Positions 52,174-60,731 of a stretch of 64,000 bases of DNA are shown here, in pieces (the first letter of the stretch is position 1; each line of letters opens with the position of its first letter). The stretch is taken from the NCBI GenBank assembly GCA_902615025.1, contig CACMNV010000003.1, forward strand, positions 1 through 64,000, in the 5' to 3' direction. The stretch comes from an uncultured SAR116 cluster alpha proteobacterium. Its GTDB lineage: Bacteria; Pseudomonadota; Alphaproteobacteria; Puniceispirillales; Marisalimonadaceae. The position numbers and the translations under genes are program-made. Below the pieces are notes generated by a model, which was not told the DNA's origin, ran no database searches, and saw only the letters and a program-made list of their open reading frames with translations.

Positions 52174-53046
52174 ATGTTAATAATGTTAAATAAGCTTAGA
52201 GAAAAATCCTCTATAATTGGTATTTTTTGGATGATTGTTACAACAATTTTTTTTGTTGGTGTAACAATATTTGTAAAAATTCTTGGAGAAAAAATTCCAT
52301 CATCTCAGACTGCATTTTTAAGATATTTATTTGGAACATTTTTTTTATTACCGATAATAGTAAATAGCTTTAGAGATATTCAAATTAAACTAATGAACAA
52401 ATTTGTTCTAAGAAGTTTTTTTCATGCTATTGGAGTAAGTCTTTGGTTTTATTCAATGACAGTTATAACTATAGCTGAAGTAACAGCAATAGGATATTTA
52501 ACTCCCATATTTGTATGTATTGGTGCAATTATAATCTTTAAGGAAAGTATAAAAGGCTTTCGTGCTTTTGCCATCACGTTATCTTTTATTGGAGCAATGA
52601 TAATTTTAAGGCCTGGTTTTCATGAAATTAAATTAGGACAATATTCAATGCTCCTAGCAGCATTTGTTTTTTCTTTTTCTTATTTAATGGTGAAGTATTT
52701 AGCAAAAACAAAAAGTTCATTAGAGATAGTTGGGTTTTTGTCATTATTTACAACAATCTTTCTTACACCTTTAGCTCTAATTAATTGGGTTGAATTAAAT
52801 TCAGATCAAATTTCAATTATTATCTTGATTTCTATAATCGCTACACTTGGTCACATAACTATGACGATGGCCATTAAGGCCACAACTATGACTATAATTC
52901 AACCGTTTACTTTCCTTCAACTAGTATGGTCTGTAATAGCTGGCATAATGTTATTTGACGAAAAATTAGATATCTTTGTAATTATTGGAGGAGTAATTAT
53001 CTTAATTTCAACAACCTATTTATCAATAAAAGATGCTAAAGAATAG
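52174..53046 (+). CDS. EamA/DMT family transporter
   Basis: A 290-aa drug/metabolite transporter with ten hydrophobic segments in two EamA repeats. First repeat has SSQTAFLRYLFGTFFLLP and AEVTAIGYLTPIFVCIGAI; second has the matching YSMLLAAFVFSFSYLMVKYL and QPFTFLQLVWSVIAGIMLF. The substrate is unknown (metabolites or amino acids in most relatives). Its 3' end overlaps the convergent thioesterase gene by 11 bases. Confidence 0.88.
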   Translation: MLIMLNKLREKSSIIGIFWMIVTTIFFVGVTIFVKILGEKIPSSQTAFLRYLFGTFFLLPIIVNSFRDIQIKLMNKFVLRSFFHAIGVSLWFYSMTVITIAEVTAIGYLTPIFVCIGAIIIFKESIKGFRAFAITLSFIGAMIILRPGFHEIKLGQYSMLLAAFVFSFSYLMVKYLAKTKSSLEIVGFLSLFTTIFLTPLALINWVELNSDQISIIILISIIATLGHITMTMAIKATTMTIIQPFTFLQLVWSVIAGIMLFDEKLDIFVIIGGVIILISTTYLSIKDAKE

Positions 53047-53557
53047 GATCTTTAATTTTTATTGATAGACCTACATTTTCTGGAAACTGAATGTCTTTAT
53101 GATCATTTTTTAATTGTTTTAATCTTTTTAAAACCCATTTCGAATAATTTTCTGTTTTCCTTTTTTGTAAATTAACATTTAACAATAATTGTTCAGAATA
53201 CGCCATAATTTGGTTATCATTTTTTGAGATTAATTCTAAAAACAAATGCATTTTTTTTATATCAAAATTAATAAGTGAGCATTGAACAAAGAATTTTTGT
53301 TTATGTACCATTTCGTTCAAATAACTAAAATTTGCCTGAACAACAAATGGTCCTTGTTTATTGGTTTTAGCATGTGTTTCACCAATACCTAATATTTCTT
53401 CTAAGAAATAATCAATTGAATTATCAATTGCCATTGTGTAGTAAGCAACGTTCATATGACCATTGTAATCAATCCAAGATTTTAAAACTTTTCTTGAAGG
53501 AAGTTTCAAAGGAGCTTCGTATGGACCATCAAGACCTTTAACTTTATTTAAAACCAT
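53036..53557 (-). CDS. Acyl-CoA thioesterase, 4HBT hotdog family
   Basis: A 173-aa hotdog-fold thioesterase. WIDYNGHMNVAYYTMAIDNSI carries the conserved Asp/His-Asn region of 4-hydroxybenzoyl-CoA thioesterase-type enzymes, and FVVQANFSYLNEMVHKQKFFV is the second core strand pair. Carnitinyl-CoA and betainyl-CoA thioesterases have similar ends, so the acyl group cannot be named. It is the last gene of the marR-headed operon, four bases after the VWA gene. Confidence 0.82.
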   Translation of the reverse strand: MVLNKVKGLDGPYEAPLKLPSRKVLKSWIDYNGHMNVAYYTMAIDNSIDYFLEEILGIGETHAKTNKQGPFVVQANFSYLNEMVHKQKFFVQCSLINFDIKKMHLFLELISKNDNQIMAYSEQLLLNVNLQKRKTENYSKWVLKRLKQLKNDHKDIQFPENVGLSIKIKDPIL

Positions 53558-53560
53558 ATA

Positions 53561-54751
53561 TTAAAATTTTCTAGATAAAATTTTTGTTCCTTCAACAAGT
53601 CCTTCTATTGTAAGTGGAACCATTTTATTATCAAAAATCTGCTTTATAATTTGTGTTGTATGAGAATAACCCCAATATTTTTTAGGTGTTGGGTTAATCC
53701 ACAAATGAGAACTCCATTTATTTGTAACTCTTTCTAGCCAAACATGACCAGCTTCTTCATTAAAATGTTCATTTCCACCTCCAGGTATCATAATTTCATA
53801 AGGGCTCATAGATGCGTCACCAACAAATATACATTTATAATCCTCACCATATGTCCTTAAAATTTCAAAAGTTTCAAATTTTTCAGACCATCTTCTGGCG
53901 TTATTTTTCCAAACGCCCTCATATATACAATTGTGAAAATAAAAATGTTTTAAATGCTTAAATGAACTTTTTGCAGCTGAAAACAAACTTTCAACTTTGT
54001 AAACATGCTCATCCATAGAGCCACCAACATCTAAAAACAAAAGGATTTTAATTGAGTTTTCTTTTTCAGGTCTAGTTTTTACATCTAAAAATCCATTTTT
54101 TGCAGTGTATGATATTGTATCATTTATGTCTAATTCTTCACTAAAACCAGTCCTAGACCATTGCCTAAGTTTTTTTAAAGCTACTTGCATTCCTCTTGTG
54201 TCAATTTCTTTTTTGTCATCAAAGTCTCTAAACTCTCTTTTATCCCAAACTTTTACAGCTTTACCTTGACCTCTTTCATTTTGACCAATTCTAAATCCTT
54301 CTGGATTATATCCATATGCACCGAATGGAGATGTTCCAGAAGTTCCAATCCATTTACTTCCACCTTGGTGTCTTTTCTTTTGCTCTTCAATTCTTTTTTT
54401 AAGTTCTTCCATTAACTTATCTAGACCACCTAATGATTTAATTTTATTGATTTCATCTTTGGTAAAATTTCTCTCAATTAATTTATCAATCCATTGTTTA
54501 GGTACTTTTAAATGTTTTAAAATATCATCAAGTTGAATATCATCCAGACCGTTAAAATACTTTGAAAAAACTAAATCAAAACTATCAATTAATTTTTCAT
54601 CTTTTATAAGACTAGAACGAGCTAAATAGTAAAAAGAATTTATATCAAAAAGAGATAAGCCTTTTTTTAATGCTTCCAAAAAATTAAAATATTCATTTAA
54701 AGAAACTGGTATTTTGACCTTTTTTAAATCTAAAAAAAAATCTAAAAACAT
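53561..54751 (-). CDS. coxE: VWA domain protein, CoxE-like
   Basis: A 396-aa protein with an N-terminal helical region (1-200) and a C-terminal von Willebrand A domain. The MIDAS motif is LLFLDVGGSMDEHV (about 225-238) and a second metal residue lies in IFVGDASMSPYEI. The internal WIGTSGTSPFGAYGYNPEG, rich in Gly, matches the CoxE-like family. CoxE works with a MoxR ATPase to insert or mature metal cofactors in CO dehydrogenase and other enzymes. It follows the MoxR gene by one base. Confidence 0.88.
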   Translation of the reverse strand: MFLDFFLDLKKVKIPVSLNEYFNFLEALKKGLSLFDINSFYYLARSSLIKDEKLIDSFDLVFSKYFNGLDDIQLDDILKHLKVPKQWIDKLIERNFTKDEINKIKSLGGLDKLMEELKKRIEEQKKRHQGGSKWIGTSGTSPFGAYGYNPEGFRIGQNERGQGKAVKVWDKREFRDFDDKKEIDTRGMQVALKKLRQWSRTGFSEELDINDTISYTAKNGFLDVKTRPEKENSIKILLFLDVGGSMDEHVYKVESLFSAAKSSFKHLKHFYFHNCIYEGVWKNNARRWSEKFETFEILRTYGEDYKCIFVGDASMSPYEIMIPGGGNEHFNEEAGHVWLERVTNKWSSHLWINPTPKKYWGYSHTTQIIKQIFDNKMVPLTIEGLVEGTKILSRKF

Positions 54752-54752
54752 T

Positions 54753-55592
54753 CTAATTCTGTCCTCGTGACATAAAAACTAGTTTTTCAAAAAGATGAAT
54801 ATCTTGTTCGTTTTTTATAAGTGCACCATGTAATTTTGGCAATAAATCTTTAGAATCTTTCTTTAATTCTAACGGATTTATATCTTCAATTAACAATAAT
54901 TTTATCCAATCAAGTGCTTCTGAAGTTGAAGGTTTTTTTTTCAATCCTTTTACTTCTCTTATTTCAAAAAATATTTTCAAAGCATTATCTAACAAATTTT
55001 TTTTAATGTCAGGGTAATGAACATGAACTATTTTTTTTAAAGTTTGAATAGTGGGAAAGTTTATGTAGTGAAAAAAACATCTTCTTAAAAAAGCCTCTGG
55101 TAAATCTTTTTCATTATTAGAAGTGATTATAACTATTGGTCTTTTATTTGCTTTTATAGTTTCTCCTGTTTCATAAACGTGAAATTCCATTTTATCTAAT
55201 TCTTGAAGAAGATCATTTGGAAATTCAATATCTGCCTTATCTATTTCATCAATTAACAAAACAGCTCGTTCTTTACTTTCAAATGATTGCCAAATTTTTC
55301 CTTTTTTGATGTATCTCGAAATATCATCAATTTTATCTTTATACAATTGACTGTCTCTTAACCTGGTTACAGCGTCATATTCATATAATCCTTGTTGAGC
55401 TTTTGTAGTTGATTTAATATTCCACTCAATTATTTCTAAATTTAAACTTTTAGATATTTGTCTTGCCAACTCAGTTTTTCCAGTCCCTGGTTCTCCTTTA
55501 ACTAATAATGGTTTTTCAAGATTTATTGCAGCATTAACTGCTATAGATAAATCATCAGTTGAGACATACTCGTTTGATCCTTTAAATTCCAT
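54753..55592 (-). CDS. coxD: MoxR family AAA ATPase, CoxD-like
   Basis: A 279-aa AAA+ ATPase. Walker A is KGEPGTGKTELARQI, Walker B VLLIDEIDKADIEFP, sensor-1 PIVIITSNNEKDLPEAFLRR with the arginine finger, and ALDWIKLLLIED in the lid. The MoxR/CoxD branch with its partner VWA protein chaperones cofactor assembly. It follows the homocysteine methyltransferase gene by eight bases and precedes coxE by one. Confidence 0.9.
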   Translation of the reverse strand: MEFKGSNEYVSTDDLSIAVNAAINLEKPLLVKGEPGTGKTELARQISKSLNLEIIEWNIKSTTKAQQGLYEYDAVTRLRDSQLYKDKIDDISRYIKKGKIWQSFESKERAVLLIDEIDKADIEFPNDLLQELDKMEFHVYETGETIKANKRPIVIITSNNEKDLPEAFLRRCFFHYINFPTIQTLKKIVHVHYPDIKKNLLDNALKIFFEIREVKGLKKKPSTSEALDWIKLLLIEDINPLELKKDSKDLLPKLHGALIKNEQDIHLFEKLVFMSRGQN

Positions 55593-55600
55593 GTGATTCC

Positions 55601-56512
55601 CTAATTAAAAAAATTTACTTTATTATATTTATTTTTCATTAAAAATTGATTAAGTCCATTTATGTAGTCTGGTGTAATTTCACAACATCCACCTAAAATT
55701 GTACATCCTTTTTTTAACCAGATATTTGAGTAATTTACAAAGTCTTCAATTAAAATATCATTTCTTTTTTTTATATTGTCAACAGACATTCCAAGTTTAA
55801 GAGGTTTTACTGATTGAAAATTGTTTGGTAAAGCTCCATAAGGTAAATCATATTTTTTTAAAATATCTAAACCTTTTGAAATGTCTTCAAATTGAGAGCA
55901 ATTTAGACAAAGTCCGCTTATTTTATCAATTTGAATTATTTCGCAAGCTTTACTCAAGTCCTCACCAGAAAATAATTTTGTACCATCACCCTCTAATAAA
56001 CAGAAAGATAATAAAATTTTCTTATTAAAATTAGATAGTGCTTCTACTGCATTTACAGCTTCATCAATTGAAGACATTGTTTCAATGATAAAAAAATCAA
56101 CATCATCTTTTTGAAGTTCTGCTATTGATAAATATGTTTCAATCATTTCTTTTTTACTAATTGATTTATCTTTAAAATAACTTCCTGGAAGCGGGGAAAA
56201 ACATCCAGCTATTTTGACATTATTATTTAATCCAGTTTCTATTATAGCTTCTTTTGCAGCTCTTAAGGCTAATTTTTGTAAATTCTTAAATTCATTTTCA
56301 AGATTAAACCTTTTTAATCTTTGAGGTGTACAGGAATATGAATTAGTTGTGATTATTGTACTACCTGAATTAAGAAACTCGATATGTAAATTTTTAACTA
56401 ATTCAAAATTATCTAGAAGAACTCTAGCCGACCATAAAGGATCTTTGGTTGATAAATTTCGCTTGACTAGTTCTTGACCAATTCCACCATCAAAAAGCAT
56501 TATGTCTTTCAT
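55601..56512 (-). CDS. Homocysteine S-methyltransferase family protein
   Basis: A 303-aa methyltransferase of the MmuM/betaine-homocysteine type. Motifs: LFDGGIGQELVKR, TTNSYSCTPQRL, and zinc cysteines in ISGLCLNCSQFE (about 203-206) and ILGGCCEITPDYI (about 280-281). The methyl donor may be S-methylmethionine, betaine or another small donor; SAR11-type genomes use such enzymes to make methionine from reduced precursors. One-base overlap with emrB. Confidence 0.87.
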   Translation of the reverse strand: MKDIMLFDGGIGQELVKRNLSTKDPLWSARVLLDNFELVKNLHIEFLNSGSTIITTNSYSCTPQRLKRFNLENEFKNLQKLALRAAKEAIIETGLNNNVKIAGCFSPLPGSYFKDKSISKKEMIETYLSIAELQKDDVDFFIIETMSSIDEAVNAVEALSNFNKKILLSFCLLEGDGTKLFSGEDLSKACEIIQIDKISGLCLNCSQFEDISKGLDILKKYDLPYGALPNNFQSVKPLKLGMSVDNIKKRNDILIEDFVNYSNIWLKKGCTILGGCCEITPDYINGLNQFLMKNKYNKVNFFN

Positions 56513-58005
56513 TATTTTTTTTCCTTAATTAAAAATAAAAAAGGTATAGTTAAAAAACTTACAATTGAAAATAACATAAATGAATTGATATACCCAATCA
56601 TTAAACTTTGTCTATTAACTTCTGCAGTCAAATTCTTAATTGTAACTTTATCAAAGTTTTCTATAAATTGATCTATAAAATTTAAAGCTAAACCCATATT
56701 CCAATCTGTAACTAAAGAACTTAAATTACCAAAACTTATTTGACCAGTATGTAAAACAACTGCAACTGTAATCGAAATAAAAAAACTAGAAGCTACATTT
56801 CTAATCAAATGATACATTGCCGTACCTTCACCGAAATAACGTTTATCTAGAGTAGAGAATGTTAAAACACTTATTGGAACCCACGCCATGCCTACCCCTA
56901 TTCCCTGAATTATTCCTGCCCATGCAACTTGTGAAAAAGTCATGTCTATATTGAACGAGGCCATATACAAACCTGAAAGTCCTTGCAAAGAAAATGCTAT
57001 TGTTAGAGAAACTCTAGGATCAAGTCTTGATGCAAGCGCCATTAGACCAAATCCAAAAAAAGCCCCTATTCCTCTAACACCAATCAAAAGTCCTATGATT
57101 GATTGTGGATAACCTCTTAATTCTTGTAAGAGTGGTGGAAAAATTATCATTGGAACAAAATTTAACATTCCAAAGAAAAAAATTAAAATTAATCCAAGAG
57201 AATAATTCCAATCTTTGAAAATTTTTAAATTTATGAAAGGACCTTTTGAAGTAATACTATGAACAATAAAAATATAAAATGTAATAAGAGCTAAAGCTAA
57301 TTGAAATAAAGTTTCATTACTTTCAAACCATCCATTTCTCTCCCCCCTATCAAACATTATTTGAAGAGATCCCACACATATTGAAATAGATAAAAAACCT
57401 AACCAATCTAGAGAAGTTGAGTATTTATTTTGATGAAAAGGGACTATAAAATATACCAATATAAACGCAATAATTCCAAAAGGAATTAGAGAATAAAAAA
57501 TCCATCTCCATTCGAGAATTTCTCCTAAAAACCCACCTATCATTGGAGCAATGACTAATCCTAATATATTTGCCATTCCCCAAACTGCCATAGCTAGACT
57601 TCTTTGATTAATTGGAAATACACCTAATATTAATGTTTGTGACAAAGGCGGAAGTGGAGCAGCAAAGGCACCTTGTAAAAATCTAGCAATAACAATTTCT
57701 TCAAGGGAAGACGAATATCCACAATAAACAGATGAAAGAGTAAAGCCAATTACACTTATAATTAATATATACCTAATCTCAAATCTATTTGATAACCAAC
57801 CAGCAAATGGTGTAAATATTGCTGTTGCAACTATATTTCCTGTCACTGACCATGTAATTTGATCTTGGGTGGCAGATAGAGCACCCATCATATCGGGGAG
57901 TGCTATAGTTGCTATAAAAACAGCCATACCATAGAGCATTGTAACAAATGAACCTGTCAAAAGTATCAACCATTTAAAATAATTTTCAGATGCAGAAAAA
58001 TACAT
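56512..58005 (-). CDS. emrB: DHA2-family MFS multidrug exporter, EmrB-like
   Basis: A 497-aa exporter with 14 membrane helices. The DHA2 motifs are ALPDMMGALSATQDQITWSVT, RFLQGAFAAPLPPLSQTLIL and APMIGGFLGEILEWRWIFYSLIP. It abuts emrA on one side and the methyltransferase gene on the other (one-base overlap). With emrA and marR it forms a classical EmrRAB-like drug-efflux unit; no TolC-type outer-membrane gene is present here. Confidence 0.9.
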   Translation of the reverse strand: MYFSASENYFKWLILLTGSFVTMLYGMAVFIATIALPDMMGALSATQDQITWSVTGNIVATAIFTPFAGWLSNRFEIRYILIISVIGFTLSSVYCGYSSSLEEIVIARFLQGAFAAPLPPLSQTLILGVFPINQRSLAMAVWGMANILGLVIAPMIGGFLGEILEWRWIFYSLIPFGIIAFILVYFIVPFHQNKYSTSLDWLGFLSISICVGSLQIMFDRGERNGWFESNETLFQLALALITFYIFIVHSITSKGPFINLKIFKDWNYSLGLILIFFFGMLNFVPMIIFPPLLQELRGYPQSIIGLLIGVRGIGAFFGFGLMALASRLDPRVSLTIAFSLQGLSGLYMASFNIDMTFSQVAWAGIIQGIGVGMAWVPISVLTFSTLDKRYFGEGTAMYHLIRNVASSFFISITVAVVLHTGQISFGNLSSLVTDWNMGLALNFIDQFIENFDKVTIKNLTAEVNRQSLMIGYINSFMLFSIVSFLTIPFLFLIKEKK

Positions 58006-59235
58006 TTATTCTAGTGTATGAAATTTATAAAATAAATTTGCAATGGGACTTATAATAAATGGAATATCTTTTTTAAATTCAGTATTTACAACAACAGACA
58101 CTGTCATGCCAACTTTTAACATTGAATAAGGATTATTTAAACTTGAAGATTTTTTAATTTTTAAAATTATAGGGACTCTTTGAACAACTTTTACCCAGTT
58201 CCCAGAAGCATTTTGAGCAGGCAAAATTGCAAATTCTGAACCTGTTGCAGGACTTAAACTTTCTATCTCGGTTTTAAATTTTAAGTTTGGAAAAGAGTCT
58301 GGAATGAATTCCCCTTTTTGTCCAATTTTTAAATTAGTTATTTGAGTTTCTTTAAAGTTTGCCTCTACATAAATTTTGTCTTGTTGAACAACTACAAAAA
58401 GTTTTTGACCTAGCCTAACGACTTCTCCTTTTTCAAGATTCATATTAGCAACAAATCCGTCTTTTTCAGCTCTAATAATCGATTTTCTAATATTTAACTT
58501 GATTCCATTTATTACAGCTTTTTGTTTCAAGTATAGAGGATGATTTTTTACGACAACATTTCTTTTTCCACCCAATGTTGTTAATATTGTTTCTTTTTTC
58601 TTATCAAGTAAACTCAATTGCTTTATAGCAATTTTTTTGTAAAATTTTGCTTCATCAACTTCTTTATTTAAATTTAATGAAATAAGATTTGTTTTTGCTT
58701 TGTCAAATTTAAATTTTGCATCCTCAAGGTTTTTTTTGATACCAAAACCTTTTTTAGTTAACATTAATTGCCGATTAAATTCTAATTTAAAAAAATTAAC
58801 TTCACTTTCAGCAATTTTAATTTTGTTATTAATTAAATTTTTTATTCTATTTTCTTCATTATTCCTATATTTAATATCTTCACGAGCTATTAAAATTTCT
58901 TGCTCAATTTCATTTAACTTTGATTTTTTGGATTTAATTTCTTCTTCAATTGATTTAAGGGTTTGTTCATTTTCAATTAATTTGATAGATAAATCTTCAT
59001 TATCTATAGTTAATAAAATTTGATCTTTTTTAACAAATTGATTATTTTTGATAAAGACTTCTTTTATTTTACCAGAAACTTCACTTTGTATCGAAATTAT
59101 AGGTGCCTTTACATAAGCATTATCAGTTTTAATTAATTTGCCAAGCGAATAATAATAACCTAACATTATCCATATCAAAAAAATTGGGATAATAACTAAT
59201 AAGAATATTCTCGATTTTATCATTTGTGAGATCAT
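58006..59235 (-). CDS. emrA: HlyD-family periplasmic adaptor, EmrA-like
   Basis: A 409-aa membrane-fusion protein. One N-terminal membrane segment (about 10-30), then the biotinyl-like strand TDNAYVKAPIISIQSEVSGKIKEVFI (core VKAPIISIQSEVSGK), a long helical hairpin (about 75-200), and the second lipoyl half with IRAEKDGFVANMNLEKGEVV and EANFKETQITNLKIGQ. The C-terminal beta-barrel ends VGMTVSVVVNT. It begins five bases after marR. Confidence 0.92.
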   Translation of the reverse strand: MISQMIKSRIFLLVIIPIFLIWIMLGYYYSLGKLIKTDNAYVKAPIISIQSEVSGKIKEVFIKNNQFVKKDQILLTIDNEDLSIKLIENEQTLKSIEEEIKSKKSKLNEIEQEILIAREDIKYRNNEENRIKNLINNKIKIAESEVNFFKLEFNRQLMLTKKGFGIKKNLEDAKFKFDKAKTNLISLNLNKEVDEAKFYKKIAIKQLSLLDKKKETILTTLGGKRNVVVKNHPLYLKQKAVINGIKLNIRKSIIRAEKDGFVANMNLEKGEVVRLGQKLFVVVQQDKIYVEANFKETQITNLKIGQKGEFIPDSFPNLKFKTEIESLSPATGSEFAILPAQNASGNWVKVVQRVPIILKIKKSSSLNNPYSMLKVGMTVSVVVNTEFKKDIPFIISPIANLFYKFHTLE

Positions 59236-59239
59236 TTGA

Positions 59240-59674
59240 TTAACTTTTATTTACTAAGGTCTCTTTTATTCTTTTGAGATAATGTCTTAGATTTTGATCT
59301 TCAATATAACTTAAATTTGAGAGAGCCTCTTGTCTAGTTTGTTGAGCTTTATCTCTCATTTTAATAATAATAGGTTTAATTTTTTTCGATAAAAAAACAG
59401 TTTTAATTCTTTTATCAACTTTATCACTTTTTCTTATTATCCATCCTTTTTTTTCCATTCTATCTAATAACCTACTTAATGGCGCTTTTTCTAAATCTAG
59501 TAATTTTGCAAATTCAGATTGATTGATCCCTTCATTAAAATACAGATAATTAAGTATCCACCATTGTGACCTAGTTAGACCAAGCTCCGACATTCTTTTA
59601 TCAAAAAGGTTTCTCATTAGACGAGCAACATCATGAATTAAAAAACCAATATTATTTTTATAATCTTCTTCCAT
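59240..59674 (-). CDS. MarR family transcriptional regulator
   Basis: A 144-aa winged-helix repressor if started at the ATG giving MEEDYKNNIGFLIHD; the track start at 59707 would translate the palindromic operator (MPSILLPRKLL) and is rejected. The DNA-binding motif is LTRSQWWILNYLYFNEGINQ, with the wing GLDRMEKKGWIIRKSDKVDKR-like LLDRMEKKGWIIRKSDKVDKR as a clear MarR core (quoted in part: MEKKGWIIRKSDKVDKR). It is the head gene of the marR-emrA-emrB operon and probably represses it until an effector binds. Confidence 0.92.
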   Translation of the reverse strand: MEEDYKNNIGFLIHDVARLMRNLFDKRMSELGLTRSQWWILNYLYFNEGINQSEFAKLLDLEKAPLSRLLDRMEKKGWIIRKSDKVDKRIKTVFLSKKIKPIIIKMRDKAQQTRQEALSNLSYIEDQNLRHYLKRIKETLVNKS

Positions 59675-59677
59675 TAA

Positions 59678-59710
59678 TAGTTTCCTAGGTAATAGTATAC
59701 TAGGCAACTA
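59678..59710. promoter_or_regulatory. MarR operator palindrome over the operon promoter
   Basis: TAGTTTCCTAG and CTAGGCAACTA form an 11-base inverted repeat (10 of 11 positions match) around an 11-base centre. On the minus strand the centre contains TATACT, a near-perfect -10 element, with TTGATG about 15 bases upstream. The right-hand arm begins four bases before the MarR ATG. A dimeric MarR protein bound here would cover the promoter, giving autoregulation of the seven-gene operon. Confidence 0.7.
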
Positions 59711-59751
59711 TTAACATCAAAAAAAAAACAATGCAAGAAATTTAATTTTTT

Positions 59752-60090
59752 TTATTCATAAAAAGTAGCATTATTTTTTAATACATTAACGAAATTTTGT
59801 TTCACAGCTGTTGACCCTACAATTGGACCATCTTCTAATTGAATTTTTAACTCTTGTTTTTTTAAAGACTCTATAATTGGTCCTGCTAAATTATCATGGT
59901 CTTTTTTAAATGTATGAAAGTCAGGAAACAATAAAACTAATGTTGCTGATGTATCGGAATTTTCAAATATAAACTTTAGTAATGTGCCGTTTTTTATGCC
60001 TTGTGCGTCAGCTTTATTATCTGTAAAATTTACAAACATGTCTTTTGACATTTTATCTTTAAAATTTATTTTGATTGTTCTTGCGTACAT
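59752..60090 (-). CDS. Hypothetical protein
   Basis: A 112-aa protein that is not recognised. It has a possible ferredoxin-like/antibiotic-monooxygenase-like alternation of strands and helices: YARTIKINFK, a helix SKDMFVNFTDNK, the strand SATLVLLFPDF and a second helix GPIIESLKKQELKIQ. No metal, redox or membrane motif is visible. It follows the keto-deoxy-sugar aldolase gene by eight bases, so it may be the last gene of that operon, in which case it could be a small enzyme of sugar-acid use. Confidence 0.55.
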   Translation of the reverse strand: MYARTIKINFKDKMSKDMFVNFTDNKADAQGIKNGTLLKFIFENSDTSATLVLLFPDFHTFKKDHDNLAGPIIESLKKQELKIQLEDGPIVGSTAVKQNFVNVLKNNATFYE

Positions 60091-60098
60091 TATTTAAT

Positions 60099-60731
60099 TT
60101 AAAAAGAAATTTTAATTAATTTTTTATTGCTTATAGCTTGATACATTTTCGTAAAATCTTCAACTCTATTTTTAATTTCGAATAAACTCATTTTAGGATT
60201 GTAAATGTTAGTTCCAATTCCAAAGCCTGAAATATTAAAATCAATCCAATCTTTCATATTAGTAGAATTAATTCCTCCTACAGCAAAGCATTTAGTATTT
60301 TTGGGAAGTATTTGACTAATAGCATTGAATGTTTTTGGGCCTATACTTGAAGCAGGAAAAAACTTCAAAGCATCAGCTCCTAAATTAAGTGCCAACAATG
60401 CCTCTGAAGCTGTAAAACAACCAGGAATACTTACCATTTTGAATTTCTTTGTTTCTTTAATAACATCATCATTAGTGTTTGGAGAAACTATTAACTTTGC
60501 TCCGATGTCAAATACATCTTTTACCTCTTTAGCATTTAAAACAGTACCTGCTCCTATGAGTGCTTTATCAGAGTATTTGTTAACCAATAATTGAATGCTT
60601 TTCAGGGGGTTTGGCGAATTTAAAGGTACTTCAATTATATTAAAACCGTTGTCAATCAATATATCAGCTATGTCTAAAACTTTATCAGTTGTTATACCTC
60701 TTAATATTGCAATTAATGGTAAATACTTCAT
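60099..60731 (-). CDS. dgoA: 2-dehydro-3-deoxy-6-phosphogalactonate/gluconate aldolase
   Basis: A 210-aa class I aldolase of the KDPG/KDPGal family that splits the phosphorylated 2-keto-3-deoxy sugar acid into pyruvate and glyceraldehyde 3-phosphate. Motifs: LIAILRGITTDKVLDIADIL with the conserved Glu/Arg region, the Schiff-base Lys in DALKFFPASSIGPKTF (about 128), and GTVLNAKEV. It overlaps the kinase gene by four bases. Pairing with a galactonokinase-type kinase favours the galactonate branch, but the gluconate branch is possible. Confidence 0.88.
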   Translation of the reverse strand: MKYLPLIAILRGITTDKVLDIADILIDNGFNIIEVPLNSPNPLKSIQLLVNKYSDKALIGAGTVLNAKEVKDVFDIGAKLIVSPNTNDDVIKETKKFKMVSIPGCFTASEALLALNLGADALKFFPASSIGPKTFNAISQILPKNTKCFAVGGINSTNMKDWIDFNISGFGIGTNIYNPKMSLFEIKNRVEDFTKMYQAISNKKLIKISF

